NCBI GenBank assembly: GCA_900696575.1
Contig: CAADHD010000009.1
Span: forward strand, 1 to 61,439
DNA: 61,439 bases
From: an uncultured Bacteroidota bacterium
Lineage (GTDB): Bacteria > Bacteroidota > Bacteroidia > AKYH767-A > OLB10
Reading direction: 5' to 3'
The notes beneath the pieces were generated by a model, which saw nothing but the letters and a program-made list of their open reading frames with translations, was not told where the DNA came from and did no database searches. This document shows, one piece after another, positions 7,191 to 16,413 of the stretch. The number at the start of each line of letters is the position of its first letter. The first letter of the stretch is position 1. The position numbers and the translations under genes were made by a program.

Positions 7191-8248
7191 GATAGATAAA
7201 ATTGATTTCGGGCTTTTATAAAATCGGTTACAAGATAGGCAATGAGTTTTCCCGTTTTTAAATCGGTTTTGATGTGCGAAAGTACGGGAGCGGCTTCGGC
7301 TATGTGCAGGTAAGGTATCTGTAATTGCGAGGCAAAGTGATAAACAAACCTTCTTGCATCAATGGTGCTGATGCCACACGATGTTTTGGCGCTGGATGGA
7401 ATATTCTGAATAGTGTCCATATCCATTTCAATTCCGGTAAATCCTGACTGAAGAAATTCTGCAGCATTCTTTAAAGCCTCATCAAAAGTAAATTGATTGC
7501 GGATGTACATATCATCAAAAGAAAAGACACGGATTTTATCGGCATGCTTTTGCAGTTTTTCAAAAACAAATTCAGGATTAAAAATTTCCTGCAGGCCAAT
7601 GACAGCATATCGAGCAAGAAGCCCTTCATTGATGGCATAAGAAAATCCGTTGCCGCTGTGACGGCCTTCGAGCGGACGTAAATCGCTGTGTGCATCAAGG
7701 TTAACGGCATGAATTCCGTTGGAAGTAATTCTTCCACTCTGCATCAATCCTTCCGATGCGCCCCTGATAACAGGATAGCTGTTATTATGCCCACCGCCAA
7801 TTACAACCAATTCTTTTCCTGAGGCAATGATGGTTTTTATAACCGGAAGAACAAACTCATCCATCTTCTGAACAAGTTGCCTTGCAGCCTGAAGATTTTC
7901 TTCCCGGTGAAAATCAAAATCGCGTACAGCTTCCATTTCCTCACTGAAATCAACATGGCCAAGAACTAAAATTTCTTCACCGGTTAGGGAAAGATTAGAT
8001 TGAAGATTGAGAATGGTGTTGAGGGAAGGCTGCCATGCACTGTAAGCGCCACCGCGGCCGAAGTTTGCCCTTACGCCAATATCTTCAGGCAAACCGAGCA
8101 GGACATACCGCGCTGATGATTTTTGTAACGATGCCTGAAGATTTTTTTCGTCATCCATCACACAAACTTTTTCTCCAAGTTTGGTTTCATGAGGGCGATG
8201 GCGTAACCGGGTTTCAATATCCTGCCTGCTGTAAATAATCAGTTTCAT
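7187..8248 (-). CDS. hutG: Formimidoylglutamase-like ureohydrolase
   Basis: This 353-residue protein belongs to the arginase/agmatinase (ureohydrolase) superfamily, which uses two Mn(II) ions. The metal-binding motifs are visible: GGGHNNSYP (first His), NLDAHSDLRP (DxHxD) and EMDMDTI (DxD). The position between hutI and ftcD argues for N-formimidoyl-L-glutamate as substrate, giving glutamate and formamide. The sequence alone cannot exclude another guanidino or amidino substrate. The N-terminal ~100 residues are the longer extension seen in Bacteroidetes members. It overlaps ftcD by 4 nt and starts 10 nt after hutI, so the three genes form an operon. Confidence 0.85.
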   Translation of the reverse strand: MKLIIYSRQDIETRLRHRPHETKLGEKVCVMDDEKNLQASLQKSSARYVLLGLPEDIGVRANFGRGGAYSAWQPSLNTILNLQSNLSLTGEEILVLGHVDFSEEMEAVRDFDFHREENLQAARQLVQKMDEFVLPVIKTIIASGKELVVIGGGHNNSYPVIRGASEGLMQSGRITSNGIHAVNLDAHSDLRPLEGRHSGNGFSYAINEGLLARYAVIGLQEIFNPEFVFEKLQKHADKIRVFSFDDMYIRNQFTFDEALKNAAEFLQSGFTGIEMDMDTIQNIPSSAKTSCGISTIDARRFVYHFASQLQIPYLHIAEAAPVLSHIKTDLKTGKLIAYLVTDFIKARNQFYLS

Positions 8249-8257
8249 GTATGCCTG

Positions 8258-9487
8258 TCAATAAACTTTTCCGTTAATGTAAATTTTCTCCACCGGATTA
8301 CTGCCCATCGAATATGGAATAAAAGCAGGCGAATCCATTTTTTTGGTGATAATAAAGGAGGCATTCTTTCCAATAGCGATGCTGCCGCATTCTTTCTGAA
8401 TGTCCATGGCAAAAGCCCCGTTAATGGTTGCCGCATGTAAGGCTTCGGATGGCGTTAATCCGTACTGAATACAAAGCATGAAAATCATCAGGTTCATATT
8501 TCCGGTAGGTGAACTGCCCGGATTGAAATCGGTCGCAACGGCAACAGCGGCCCCGGCATCAATCATTTTTCTTGCTGGCGGAAGAGGCAGGTTCAAAAAA
8601 TATGCTGCACCGGGAAGCAGCGTAGCAATCGTATCGTGCTTTGCTAAAAGTTTCAGATCACTTTCGCTGGTGTATTCCAGATGGTCAACACTGATGGCTT
8701 TGCATTGAATACCGGCTTCAATTCCTCCCGAATGACTAAGCTGATTGGCATGTACTTTCGGTTTCATTCCATGATGGGCGGCACAATCAAGTATTTCAAT
8801 CGTTTCGTCTTTGGTAAAATAATTTTGTTCGCAGAAAACATCACAGAAATCGGCTAATTTTTCTTCGGCAATGGCCGGAATCATTTCCTGTTTCAACAGT
8901 TGGATGTATTTCCTCCGGTCTTTTTTAAACTCTTCAGGAATGGCATGAGCGCCAAGAAAGGTGGCTTTAACAGGAATCGGGAAACGCGATTTCAGTGTTT
9001 GAATAACACGCAGCATTTTCAATTCGCTTTCGAGCGAAAGGCCGTAGCCGCTTTTTATTTCAACCGCTCCGGTGCCCTGGCGAATCATTTCATCAAGCCG
9101 TTCTGCTGCAACATCATAGAGTTCATTCGAAGATGCTTTTCTGAGTTTCTGAACAGAATTTAAAATTCCGCCACCGCGAGCGGCTATCTGCTCATAGGTT
9201 AACCCGCTGATGCGGTCTTCAAATTCTTTTTCGCGCCAGGCAGCAAATACTAAATGAGTATGCGAATCGCACCAGCAGGGAAGCACAAAACTGCCGGCAG
9301 CATCTATTACCTCATCATCTTCATCAGCCACAAAATCATTCATTTTCCCGAATCCGGTTATTTTTCCGAACATCACCCTCAGCCAGGCATCTTCAAGCCA
9401 AACCGCATGGCTCATTTCTTTTTTGCGAAGTGGTTTTTCCGCACCGGAAATCAGCAATCCTTTAATGTTAGTAATGACTAAAAACAC
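8258..9487 (-). CDS. hutI: Imidazolonepropionase
   Basis: HutI hydrolyses 4-imidazolone-5-propionate to N-formimidoyl-L-glutamate, the third step of histidine breakdown. The 409-residue amidohydrolase has the family's motifs in order: CDSHTHLVFA (HxH metal pair), EIKSGYGL, GAHAIPEEF, VHANQLSHSGG, SVDHLEYTS and VATDFNPGSSPTGNM (metal Asp). The start is GTG at 9487 (MFLVITNIKGLLI), only 4 nt after a TAACTTCG sequence one base off the TAnnTTTG -7 motif, which would imply an almost leaderless message. It is the first gene of hutI-hutG-ftcD; hutH and hutU are not in the window. Confidence 0.94.
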   Translation of the reverse strand: MFLVITNIKGLLISGAEKPLRKKEMSHAVWLEDAWLRVMFGKITGFGKMNDFVADEDDEVIDAAGSFVLPCWCDSHTHLVFAAWREKEFEDRISGLTYEQIAARGGGILNSVQKLRKASSNELYDVAAERLDEMIRQGTGAVEIKSGYGLSLESELKMLRVIQTLKSRFPIPVKATFLGAHAIPEEFKKDRRKYIQLLKQEMIPAIAEEKLADFCDVFCEQNYFTKDETIEILDCAAHHGMKPKVHANQLSHSGGIEAGIQCKAISVDHLEYTSESDLKLLAKHDTIATLLPGAAYFLNLPLPPARKMIDAGAAVAVATDFNPGSSPTGNMNLMIFMLCIQYGLTPSEALHAATINGAFAMDIQKECGSIAIGKNASFIITKKMDSPAFIPYSMGSNPVEKIYINGKVY

Positions 9488-9684
9488 AGGGCGAAGTTAG
9501 GTTTTGAATCGAACTTCTCTGCAGCTGTTATTCCCTTACCAGCCCAGAGCAGAAAAAAATCTTCGTGCTTTGCGTATTCTTGGTGATACTTTGCTTAAAA
9601 AACGGTTGCTGTTACGGTTTGCAGCCGTTGAACCATTACCGGCTACGGGCCAGGAATTATCCAAAAAATTTAAAATCTGTTTAT

Positions 9685-9692
9685 TATCTTTG
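9685..9692 (+). promoter_or_regulatory. Putative -7 promoter element for the FN3-repeat gene
   Basis: TATCTTTG matches TAnnTTTG exactly and lies 21 nt before the ATG at 9714. It lies inside the extra 5' reading frame that opens at 9504, which supports the shorter start at 9714. Confidence 0.5.
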
Positions 9693-9713
9693 GCTTCACA
9701 AAATCAAAATACA

Positions 9714-11486
9714 ATGAAAAGAAATTCTACACTCTCAACTCTTTTTGTTTCACTCTTGCTGGCCTTTTCTTCAGTTGTTGCTCAAAATACTAATTGTCCC
9801 GCTCCGCTTAATCCAACTACTACTTCTGTTGGCACAAACTCGGCAGTACTTAACTGGACGGCTCCTTCGGGTGTTCAGTTTTATTATGTTCAGTGGCGGC
9901 CGGTTACCAATCCACCTTCAAACTACACACAGGTAATTGCACAGGTTCCTGTTTATACACTTGGCAATCTGCAATGCAATACAGCTTATGAATGGCGGGT
10001 TCAATCGGTTTGTTCAGGCAGTGGCATAATCATCACAAGCCCGTATGCAGGGCCGTTAACATTCACAACATTATCCTGCGGAGGTACTGTTTGTCCGGCA
10101 CCAACTAATCTTTCAGCAACAAACATTACTGCCAATTCGGCCGTACTTTCATGGACTGGTGTAAGCCTACCGGCAACCTACAACCTGCGTTATCGGACAC
10201 AAAGCACGGCTGCATGGACAACAGTTAACGGTGTTTCATCTCCTTATCAATTTGGTAACCTTACCTGCAACACAACTTACGAGTGGCAGGTGCAATCGGT
10301 GTGTGCAAACACCACAGGCACTACCACACTAAGCCCCTGGTCGGCTTCTGCATTTTTTACCACCTTGCCTTGCTCTGTAAATTGTCCTGCACCCACAGGA
10401 TTATCAGTAACCAACATTACTTCCAATTCAGCAATGCTTTCGTGGAATGCTGTTACAGGAGCAGTGAGTTATCAGGTTCGTTACCGGCCTTCCTCAACTA
10501 CTACATGGTCTTACTTAACAAGCATTTCTCCTGCCATTACAATTTCAGGATTGATATGCAATAAAGCTTATGTATGGCAGGTGCGCTCTATTTGCACTCC
10601 GTCAAGCAACACATCCACCAGTGTTTTTTCTGCACTTCACACTTTTGTAACTGCTGCTTGTCCATCAGTTTGCCAGACACCAACCGGCTTAACAGCTTCA
10701 AACATCACTGCCACTTCCGCTTTGCTTTCATGGATTGCTACCAATGCCACTTCTTACAATGTTAGATACAGGATTTCAGGAACAACAACCTGGACAAACC
10801 TCAACACATCCGGCACATCAGTTACCATCAGCAGCCTGCAACCTGCTTCGGCTTATGAATGGCAGGTACAGGGAGTTTGTTTAAGTACCAATGCAACAAC
10901 TGCGCTTAGTCTCTGGTCAGCTTCTGCGTTCTTTCAAACACTTTCGGCAAACAATTTATGTTCGGCTCCCGTTAATTTGTCTGTAACCGGTGTCAGCCAG
11001 CAAGGTGCATTGCTTAACTGGTCGGCCGTTCCGAATGCTTTAGCTTACAACATCCGTTACCGCAATACGAATTCAACGGCATGGGTTAACACTACCTCAT
11101 CTGCAAACTTCAAACAAATCGGAGGATTGCAACCCGGCCAGGCTTATGTATGGCAGGTGCAGGCTGTTTGTTCTAATCTGAATGGTGTTACAGTGCTTAG
11201 CCCATGGTCTGTATTGCACACTTTTACAACACCGCTGCTTGCTTTGGTTAATCCCAATCCTGCCGATAAAAATACGGTGCTAAATTTCATAGCGGATAAA
11301 GAGGAAATGGTTTCTATTGAAGTACGCGACATTATTGGCAACCTTCTCATCATAAAACCATTTACAGCCTCTATAAATTCAAACGAAGTTACCCTCTCTA
11401 CCGAATCATTGAAAGACGGTATTTACTACGTCAAGATTATTTCAGCAGCAGGCATACAATCGGTTCGGTTCGTTGTAAAACATTAA
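9714..11486 (+). CDS. Secreted five-FN3-domain protein with T9SS sorting domain
   Basis: The 590-residue product starts MKRNSTLSTLFVSLLLAFSS with a signal peptide ending VVAQ. The reading frame is open from 9504, but that stretch contains the promoter motif and has no signal peptide, so ATG 9714 is preferred. Five fibronectin type III domains of 90-100 residues follow. Each starts CPAPTNL or a variant, then NSAVLSW, and ends YEWQVQSVC..(LSPWS)..FTT. The repeats are so alike that internal duplication is likely. The last ~75 residues are a T9SS C-terminal domain (LVNPNPADKNTVLNF, VRDIIGNLL, LKDGIYYVKI). It is a predicted surface adhesin or scaffold with no enzymatic domain. Confidence 0.85.
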   Translation: MKRNSTLSTLFVSLLLAFSSVVAQNTNCPAPLNPTTTSVGTNSAVLNWTAPSGVQFYYVQWRPVTNPPSNYTQVIAQVPVYTLGNLQCNTAYEWRVQSVCSGSGIIITSPYAGPLTFTTLSCGGTVCPAPTNLSATNITANSAVLSWTGVSLPATYNLRYRTQSTAAWTTVNGVSSPYQFGNLTCNTTYEWQVQSVCANTTGTTTLSPWSASAFFTTLPCSVNCPAPTGLSVTNITSNSAMLSWNAVTGAVSYQVRYRPSSTTTWSYLTSISPAITISGLICNKAYVWQVRSICTPSSNTSTSVFSALHTFVTAACPSVCQTPTGLTASNITATSALLSWIATNATSYNVRYRISGTTTWTNLNTSGTSVTISSLQPASAYEWQVQGVCLSTNATTALSLWSASAFFQTLSANNLCSAPVNLSVTGVSQQGALLNWSAVPNALAYNIRYRNTNSTAWVNTTSSANFKQIGGLQPGQAYVWQVQAVCSNLNGVTVLSPWSVLHTFTTPLLALVNPNPADKNTVLNFIADKEEMVSIEVRDIIGNLLIIKPFTASINSNEVTLSTESLKDGIYYVKIISAAGIQSVRFVVKH

Positions 11487-11509
11487 GTATTCATACAGTT
11501 TGGTTTAAT

Positions 11510-11540
11510 AGCCCGGCAAAGAATGTCGGGCTTTTTCTTT
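11510..11540 (+). terminator. Rho-independent terminator of the FN3-repeat gene
   Basis: AGCCCG (11510-11515) pairs with CGGGCT (11527-11532), followed by TTTTCTTT. It lies 24 nt after the stop codon. Confidence 0.8.
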
Positions 11541-11578
11541 AATTCACTATTAACACAGAGCGCTTAGCTTCGCTCGCC

Positions 11579-11586
11579 TATATTTG
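11579..11586 (+). promoter_or_regulatory. Putative -7 promoter element for typA
   Basis: TATATTTG matches TAnnTTTG exactly, 11 nt before the typA ATG, implying a leader of only a few bases. No -33 TTTG is obvious. Confidence 0.5.
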
Positions 11587-11597
11587 CGCCCCTTTTT

Positions 11598-13412
11598 ATG
11601 AGCCAGAACATCCGCAACATTGCCATCATTGCCCACGTTGATCATGGAAAAACCACTTTGGTTGACCGCATCCTGCATCAGACTTCCGTTTTCAGAGAAA
11701 ATCAGCAAACCGGTGAGCTTATTCTTGATAATAACGAACTGGAACGCGAGCGGGGCATAACCATCGTTTCTAAAAATGTTTCCGTAACATGGAAAGGAAT
11801 AAAAATCAACATTATTGATACACCCGGCCACGCTGATTTTGGAGGTGAAGTTGAACGTGTACTCTCTATGGCTGATGGGGTGCTTTTACTTGTTGATGCT
11901 TTTGAAGGCCCGATGCCTCAAACCCGTTTTGTAACTCAAAAGGCATTGGCGCTTGGCCTGAAACCAATTCTGGTGGTGAATAAAGTAGATAAAGAAAACT
12001 GCCGCCCCGATGAAACTCATGAAGCCGTTTTTGATTTATTCTATCACCTTGGCGCTACCGAAGACCAGTTAAGTTTTCATACGCTTTACGGAAGTTCAAA
12101 ACATGGCTGGATGAGCAATGACTGGAAACATCAGACGGAAGACATAACCCCTTTGCTTGATGCCATTCTCGAATACATTCCACCGGCACCCACCCGCGAA
12201 GGCACTCCGCAAATGCTCATCACTTCGCTCGATTTTTCAAGCTATGTAGGCCGTATTGCCATTGGTCGTCTAGTACGCGGAACACTGAAAGAGAACATGC
12301 CGGTTACTTTGGTGAAACGTGATGGTAAACAAGTGCGTTCGCGCATTCGTGAACTTATGGTTTTTGAAGGGCTTGGAAAAAGAAAAGTTGAGCAGGTTAA
12401 CTCAGGTGAAATTTGCGCCATAACCGGATTGGAAAATTTTGACATTGGCGATACCGTTGCCGATTTTGAAAACCCCGAAGCGCTTACTCCTATCTCGGTT
12501 GATGAGCCTACCATGAGTATGCTTTTTACCATCAACAATTCTCCATTCTTCGGAAAGGATGGCAAGTTTGTTACTTCACGCCATCTGCGCGAACGACTTT
12601 ACAAGGAAACAGAAAAAAATCTTGCCCTGCGCGTGGAAGACACGGATTCGCCTGATATGCTTCTTGTTTTCGGGCGCGGAATTCTTCACCTGAGTATCCT
12701 CATCGAAACCATGCGGAGAGAAGGTTACGAACTTCAGGTTGGCCAGCCGCAGGTAATTGTAAAACATAATGATGGTGTAAAATGCGAGCCGATTGAAACA
12801 CTGATTGTGGATACGCCTGCTGAAGTTGCCGGCAAGGTCATAGAACTTGTTACCCAGCGCAAGGGCGAACTCCTTATCATGGAGCCTAAAGGCGATTTAC
12901 AGCATCTTGAATTTTCCATTCCTGCACGTGGTATTATAGGATTACGAAATGCCATCCTCACCGTAACGGCAGGCGAAGCCATCATGGCGCATCGCTTCAA
13001 AGATTATGAACCCTGGAAAGGCACCATTCCCGAACGCATTAACGGAGTTTTGATAGCCAAAGAAAACGGAACAGCCACTGCTTATTCCATAGATAAACTT
13101 CAGGACCGCGGTAAATTTTTTATTGATCCGGGCGATGTGGTTTATGGAGGACAGGTCATTGGCGAACACACCCGCCCGACTGATTTAGTCATCAATGTTT
13201 GTGAAGCAAAAAAACTCACCAACATGCGCGCCTCCGGAAGCGATGAGGCCATGCGCATTGCTCCCAAAGTAAATTTCTCACTCGAAGAAGCGATGGAGTA
13301 CATTGAAAAAGACGAATACCTTGAAGTAACTCCCAGGGCCATCCGGATGCGTAAAATTTACCTTGATGAAAACGAGCGCAAGCGCATGTCGAAAAAAGCA
13401 GAGAGTGTTTAA
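11598..13412 (+). CDS. typA: Ribosome-associated translational GTPase TypA/BipA
   Basis: TypA is an EF-G-like GTPase that binds the 70S ribosome and helps 50S assembly and stress growth. The G-domain motifs are clear: [10 protein letters not shown] (residues 12-21), the switch [18 protein letters not shown] and NKVDKE. Domain II, the EF-G-like domains III and V, and the TypA-specific C-terminal domain (about residue 480 on, with [17 protein letters not shown]) follow. At 604 residues it has the normal length. It is a single-gene unit between the terminator at 11510 and phoH, with no ribosome-binding site that stands out. Confidence 0.96.
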   Translation: MSQNIRNIAIIAHVDHGKTTLVDRILHQTSVFRENQQTGELILDNNELERERGITIVSKNVSVTWKGIKINIIDTPGHADFGGEVERVLSMADGVLLLVDAFEGPMPQTRFVTQKALALGLKPILVVNKVDKENCRPDETHEAVFDLFYHLGATEDQLSFHTLYGSSKHGWMSNDWKHQTEDITPLLDAILEYIPPAPTREGTPQMLITSLDFSSYVGRIAIGRLVRGTLKENMPVTLVKRDGKQVRSRIRELMVFEGLGKRKVEQVNSGEICAITGLENFDIGDTVADFENPEALTPISVDEPTMSMLFTINNSPFFGKDGKFVTSRHLRERLYKETEKNLALRVEDTDSPDMLLVFGRGILHLSILIETMRREGYELQVGQPQVIVKHNDGVKCEPIETLIVDTPAEVAGKVIELVTQRKGELLIMEPKGDLQHLEFSIPARGIIGLRNAILTVTAGEAIMAHRFKDYEPWKGTIPERINGVLIAKENGTATAYSIDKLQDRGKFFIDPGDVVYGGQVIGEHTRPTDLVINVCEAKKLTNMRASGSDEAMRIAPKVNFSLEEAMEYIEKDEYLEVTPRAIRMRKIYLDENERKRMSKKAESV

Positions 13413-13583
13413 CGTTCTGTTAATGCTGAAAAGGCAGTAATTAACAACTGCTTTGTAAACAACTTTATTTTTTTCGCCTGACTTCCGCCCCTGTTGCCCG
13501 TCAACTTTGGCTGTGAATTAATGTTTTGTCCAGTGCCTGTAAGCACGGACTTCAAATCTTAACAACTAACAGTTCTTCTTTTA

Positions 13584-14933
13584 ATGGGTAAAAAAATCAG
13601 CGATGCAGAGCGGAAGGTTTTTGTCATTGACACTTCGGCCATACTATTTGACCACAACATTATTTTCAACTTCAAAGAACACGATGTAGCCATACCGATA
13701 ACCGTTCTCGAAGAAATTGACCGTTTCAAAAAAGGAAACGATGTGATCAACTTCGAAGCACGTGAATTTATTCGCAGCATTGACCGCCTTTCCGGCAAAT
13801 TTTCCCTTCAGGAATGGATTCCGCTTAACGGCCCGACACGCGGCAAGTTCCGTGTACTGATGAATGAGAACGGCAACGGAGTAGATGCCAATAAAGTATT
13901 TAACGAGCGCAAAGCCGACCACAACATCATCAATGCAGCGCTGGCATTAAAAGAAGAAATGCCTGGCCGTAAGGTTGTTCTCGTTTCAAAGGACATTAAC
14001 CTGCGCCTTAAAGCAAAATCGCTCAATATATTCAGCGAAGACTACCAGACCGGCAATGTAAAAGACCTCAATCTTCTTTACACCGGTAAAAGCATCATGC
14101 AGAATGTACCGCGCAAAGTCATTGATTTGATTTACGATAATGGATCTTGCCATTATCATGAGCTGATGAAGAAAAAACCGTTGGCTAATCATTACTTTAT
14201 CCTTAAGAGTAAAAGCGAATCGGCCTCAGCGCTGGCATATTTCAATCCCCAAACCGAAATGCTTGAACGGGTGATGAAAGAAACGTGTGCCGGCATTCGC
14301 CCCCGCAATGCTGAACAAACATTTGCCATGCATGCTATCCTCAATCCAAACATCAGGCTGGTATCCATACAAGGCGTTGCCGGAACAGGAAAAACACTCA
14401 TCGCTCTGGCCTCCGCTATTCATCAGAAAAGCAAGTACCGGCAGATTTATCTGGCACGGCCAATTGTTCCTCTAAGCAATAAAGACATCGGCTATTTGCC
14501 GGGCGACATCAAATCTAAAATCAACCCCTACATGGAACCGCTGTGGGATAACCTCAAGTTCATCCAGAGCCAATACAAGGAAAGCGACAAAGAATTTCAG
14601 AAACTGAATGAAATGGTGGAGCACGAAAAACTTCACATCACTCCGCTGGCTTACATACGCGGACGCTCGTTAAGCAACATTTGTTTCATTGTTGACGAAG
14701 CGCAGAACCTCACCCCGCACGAAGTGAAAACCATCATTACACGTGCAGGAGAAAACACCAAAATCATTTTTACCGGAGATATATTCCAGATTGATTCCCC
14801 TTATCTCGATTCGCACAGCAACGGCCTTTCCGTAATGATTGAGAAAATCAAAAACAACAACTTGTATGCACACATTACTCTCGAAAAAGGCGAACGCAGC
14901 GAATTGGCCAACGTAGCCGGACAACTGATGTGA
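13584..14933 (+). CDS. PIN-domain PhoH-family ATPase (YlaK type)
   Basis: This 449-residue protein joins an N-terminal PIN-like RNase domain (about residues 8-140, starting VFVIDTSAILFDH with the acidic VLEEIDRFKK motif) to a C-terminal PhoH ATPase domain. The Walker A motif GVAGTGKT is at residues 264-271 and Walker B is FIVDEAQNLTP. This PIN-PhoH fusion (PhoH2/YlaK-like) is described in other bacteria as an RNA helicase/ribonuclease, sometimes with a toxin-like role. No antitoxin gene is adjacent. The 170-bp gap upstream holds no recognised motif. Domain assignment is firm; the cellular role is inferred. Confidence 0.92.
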   Translation: MGKKISDAERKVFVIDTSAILFDHNIIFNFKEHDVAIPITVLEEIDRFKKGNDVINFEAREFIRSIDRLSGKFSLQEWIPLNGPTRGKFRVLMNENGNGVDANKVFNERKADHNIINAALALKEEMPGRKVVLVSKDINLRLKAKSLNIFSEDYQTGNVKDLNLLYTGKSIMQNVPRKVIDLIYDNGSCHYHELMKKKPLANHYFILKSKSESASALAYFNPQTEMLERVMKETCAGIRPRNAEQTFAMHAILNPNIRLVSIQGVAGTGKTLIALASAIHQKSKYRQIYLARPIVPLSNKDIGYLPGDIKSKINPYMEPLWDNLKFIQSQYKESDKEFQKLNEMVEHEKLHITPLAYIRGRSLSNICFIVDEAQNLTPHEVKTIITRAGENTKIIFTGDIFQIDSPYLDSHSNGLSVMIEKIKNNNLYAHITLEKGERSELANVAGQLM

Positions 14934-15300
14934 TTTCATGCTGAAGTAACAATCCTTTTTATCGGACTTTCCTCTTTTGCCGTTCTGTCAAATTCGAAGA
15001 ATAAAAAGATTCCTATAACATTTCCCCGGAACTTACAAACACTTTTTAATAAAGTTGAATAAGTTTTTTTTGAACGCGGTTTTTGTTGAAAAAAACGAAT
15101 CCGTGTTAAAAAAAATCCCATACAAGTAATGCTACTTTTAGACTTGATTTGTGAGCGAATCAGAAAGCGCATTGCTGCCTGATTTAAAAACAAATTTTCT
15201 GAGGTAATCCTGCTCCGGAAAACGTTCCGGCAAAAAAATCCTCTCCTTTAATGTAATTATCATTTAACCTTTTTTTATAACCTGATTAACTTAAACTGTC
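14934..15300 (+). other. Intergenic region upstream of nrdB, no gene seen
   Basis: This AT-rich 367-bp stretch separates phoH from nrdB. I see no RNA gene or terminator. A TACTTTTA sequence at 15133-15140 is one base off the TAnnTTTG -7 motif and could drive nrdB with a ~160-nt leader. Several A and T runs (15056-15115) give it an unusually skewed composition. No NrdR box could be recognised by eye. Confidence 0.4.
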
Positions 15301-16260
15301 ATGGAAGTACTTTTAGAAGAAAACAAAGAGCGCTTTGTGCTCCTGCCCATCAAGTATCCCGCTATCTGGGAAATGTATAAAAAACATGTACAGAGTTTCT
15401 GGACTGCCGAGGAAGTTGATCTTTATGCCGATTTAAAAGACTGGGAGCGGCTTAACGATGGCGAGCGCCATTTCATCAAACACGTGCTTGCCTTTTTTGC
15501 TGCCAGCGATGGCATTGTGAACGAAAACTTAGCCGTCAACTTCATGAGTGAAGTACAACTGCCTGAAGCACGCTGCTTTTATGGCTTTCAAATCATGATG
15601 GAGAACATCCACTCCGAAATGTACTCCTTATTGATTGATACCTATATTAAAGATCCCGAGGATAAGCGTTACCTCTTCAATGCCATTGAAACGGTGCCTT
15701 GCGTAAAGAAAAAAGCCGATTGGGCTCTGCGTTGGATTCAGAACGGCTCCTTTGCCGAGCGCCTGATTGCCTTTGCAGCTGTTGAAGGAATTTTCTTCAG
15801 CGGAAGTTTCTGCTCAATTTTCTGGCTAAAAAAACGCGGACTGATGCCCGGCCTTTCCACTTCCAATGAATTCATTGCACGCGATGAAGGCCTGCACTGC
15901 GATTTTGCCTGCTTATTATATGGTATGCTCGAAAATAAACTTACCCGCGAGCAGGTAACGGAAATCATTACCGATGCCGTTAAATGCGAACATGAGTTTG
16001 TTACCGATGCGCTTCCCGTCTCTCTCATCGGTATGAATGCAAAACTAATGTGTCAGTATATTGAATTTGTAGCCGACCGTCTGCTTGTGGCTCTTGGTTA
16101 TTCCAAAGTTTACAACTCTACCAATCCGTTTGACTTTATGGAGATGATTTCACTTGAAGGAAAGACTAACTTCTTCGAAAAACGCGTTTCCGAATACAAA
16201 AAAGCCGGTGTTAATACCACCAAAGAAATGCAGCAGTTTACTATGGACGAAGATTTTTAA
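15301..16260 (+). CDS. nrdB: Ribonucleoside-diphosphate reductase, small (R2) subunit, class Ia
   Basis: This subunit holds the di-iron/tyrosyl-radical cofactor for deoxyribonucleotide synthesis. At 319 residues it is closer to eukaryotic R2 than to E. coli NrdB. Asp70 ([11 protein letters not shown]), Glu101 and His104 (ENIHSEMY) are iron ligands, and Tyr108 in [10 protein letters not shown] aligns with the radical tyrosine of mouse R2 (the same E-x2-H-x3-Y spacing). Further ligands lie in EGIFFSGSF and DEGLHCDF. The C-terminus FTMDEDF matches the R2 tail that docks to R1. nrdA follows 153 bp downstream on the same strand, a longer gap than usual, so it may have its own promoter. Confidence 0.96.
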   Translation: MEVLLEENKERFVLLPIKYPAIWEMYKKHVQSFWTAEEVDLYADLKDWERLNDGERHFIKHVLAFFAASDGIVNENLAVNFMSEVQLPEARCFYGFQIMMENIHSEMYSLLIDTYIKDPEDKRYLFNAIETVPCVKKKADWALRWIQNGSFAERLIAFAAVEGIFFSGSFCSIFWLKKRGLMPGLSTSNEFIARDEGLHCDFACLLYGMLENKLTREQVTEIITDAVKCEHEFVTDALPVSLIGMNAKLMCQYIEFVADRLLVALGYSKVYNSTNPFDFMEMISLEGKTNFFEKRVSEYKKAGVNTTKEMQQFTMDEDF

Positions 16261-16413
16261 TTTCAATACAGAGTAAAAAGTGTAAAACCAAAGCAGTAAA
16301 GACTTTTTCAGAACATCAGATCTGTAATTATCCGAATTAAATTCATTAATGTAATACTCTTCACTTCCCACCATCCACCTTTCAATTTTTCAACCTAAAA
16401 ACCCTCAATCAAC

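Noticed and set aside
9504-9713. Longer N-terminus for the FN3 protein beginning at 9504
   Set aside because: The extra stretch contains a -7 promoter motif (9685-9692) and has no signal peptide, whereas the ATG at 9714 is followed at once by one.
14936-15193. Possible 85-residue minus-strand gene upstream of nrdB
   Set aside because: Composition is Lys/Arg/Phe-rich and AT-driven, with no domain or ribosome-binding site; it fits chance in an AT-rich intergenic region.
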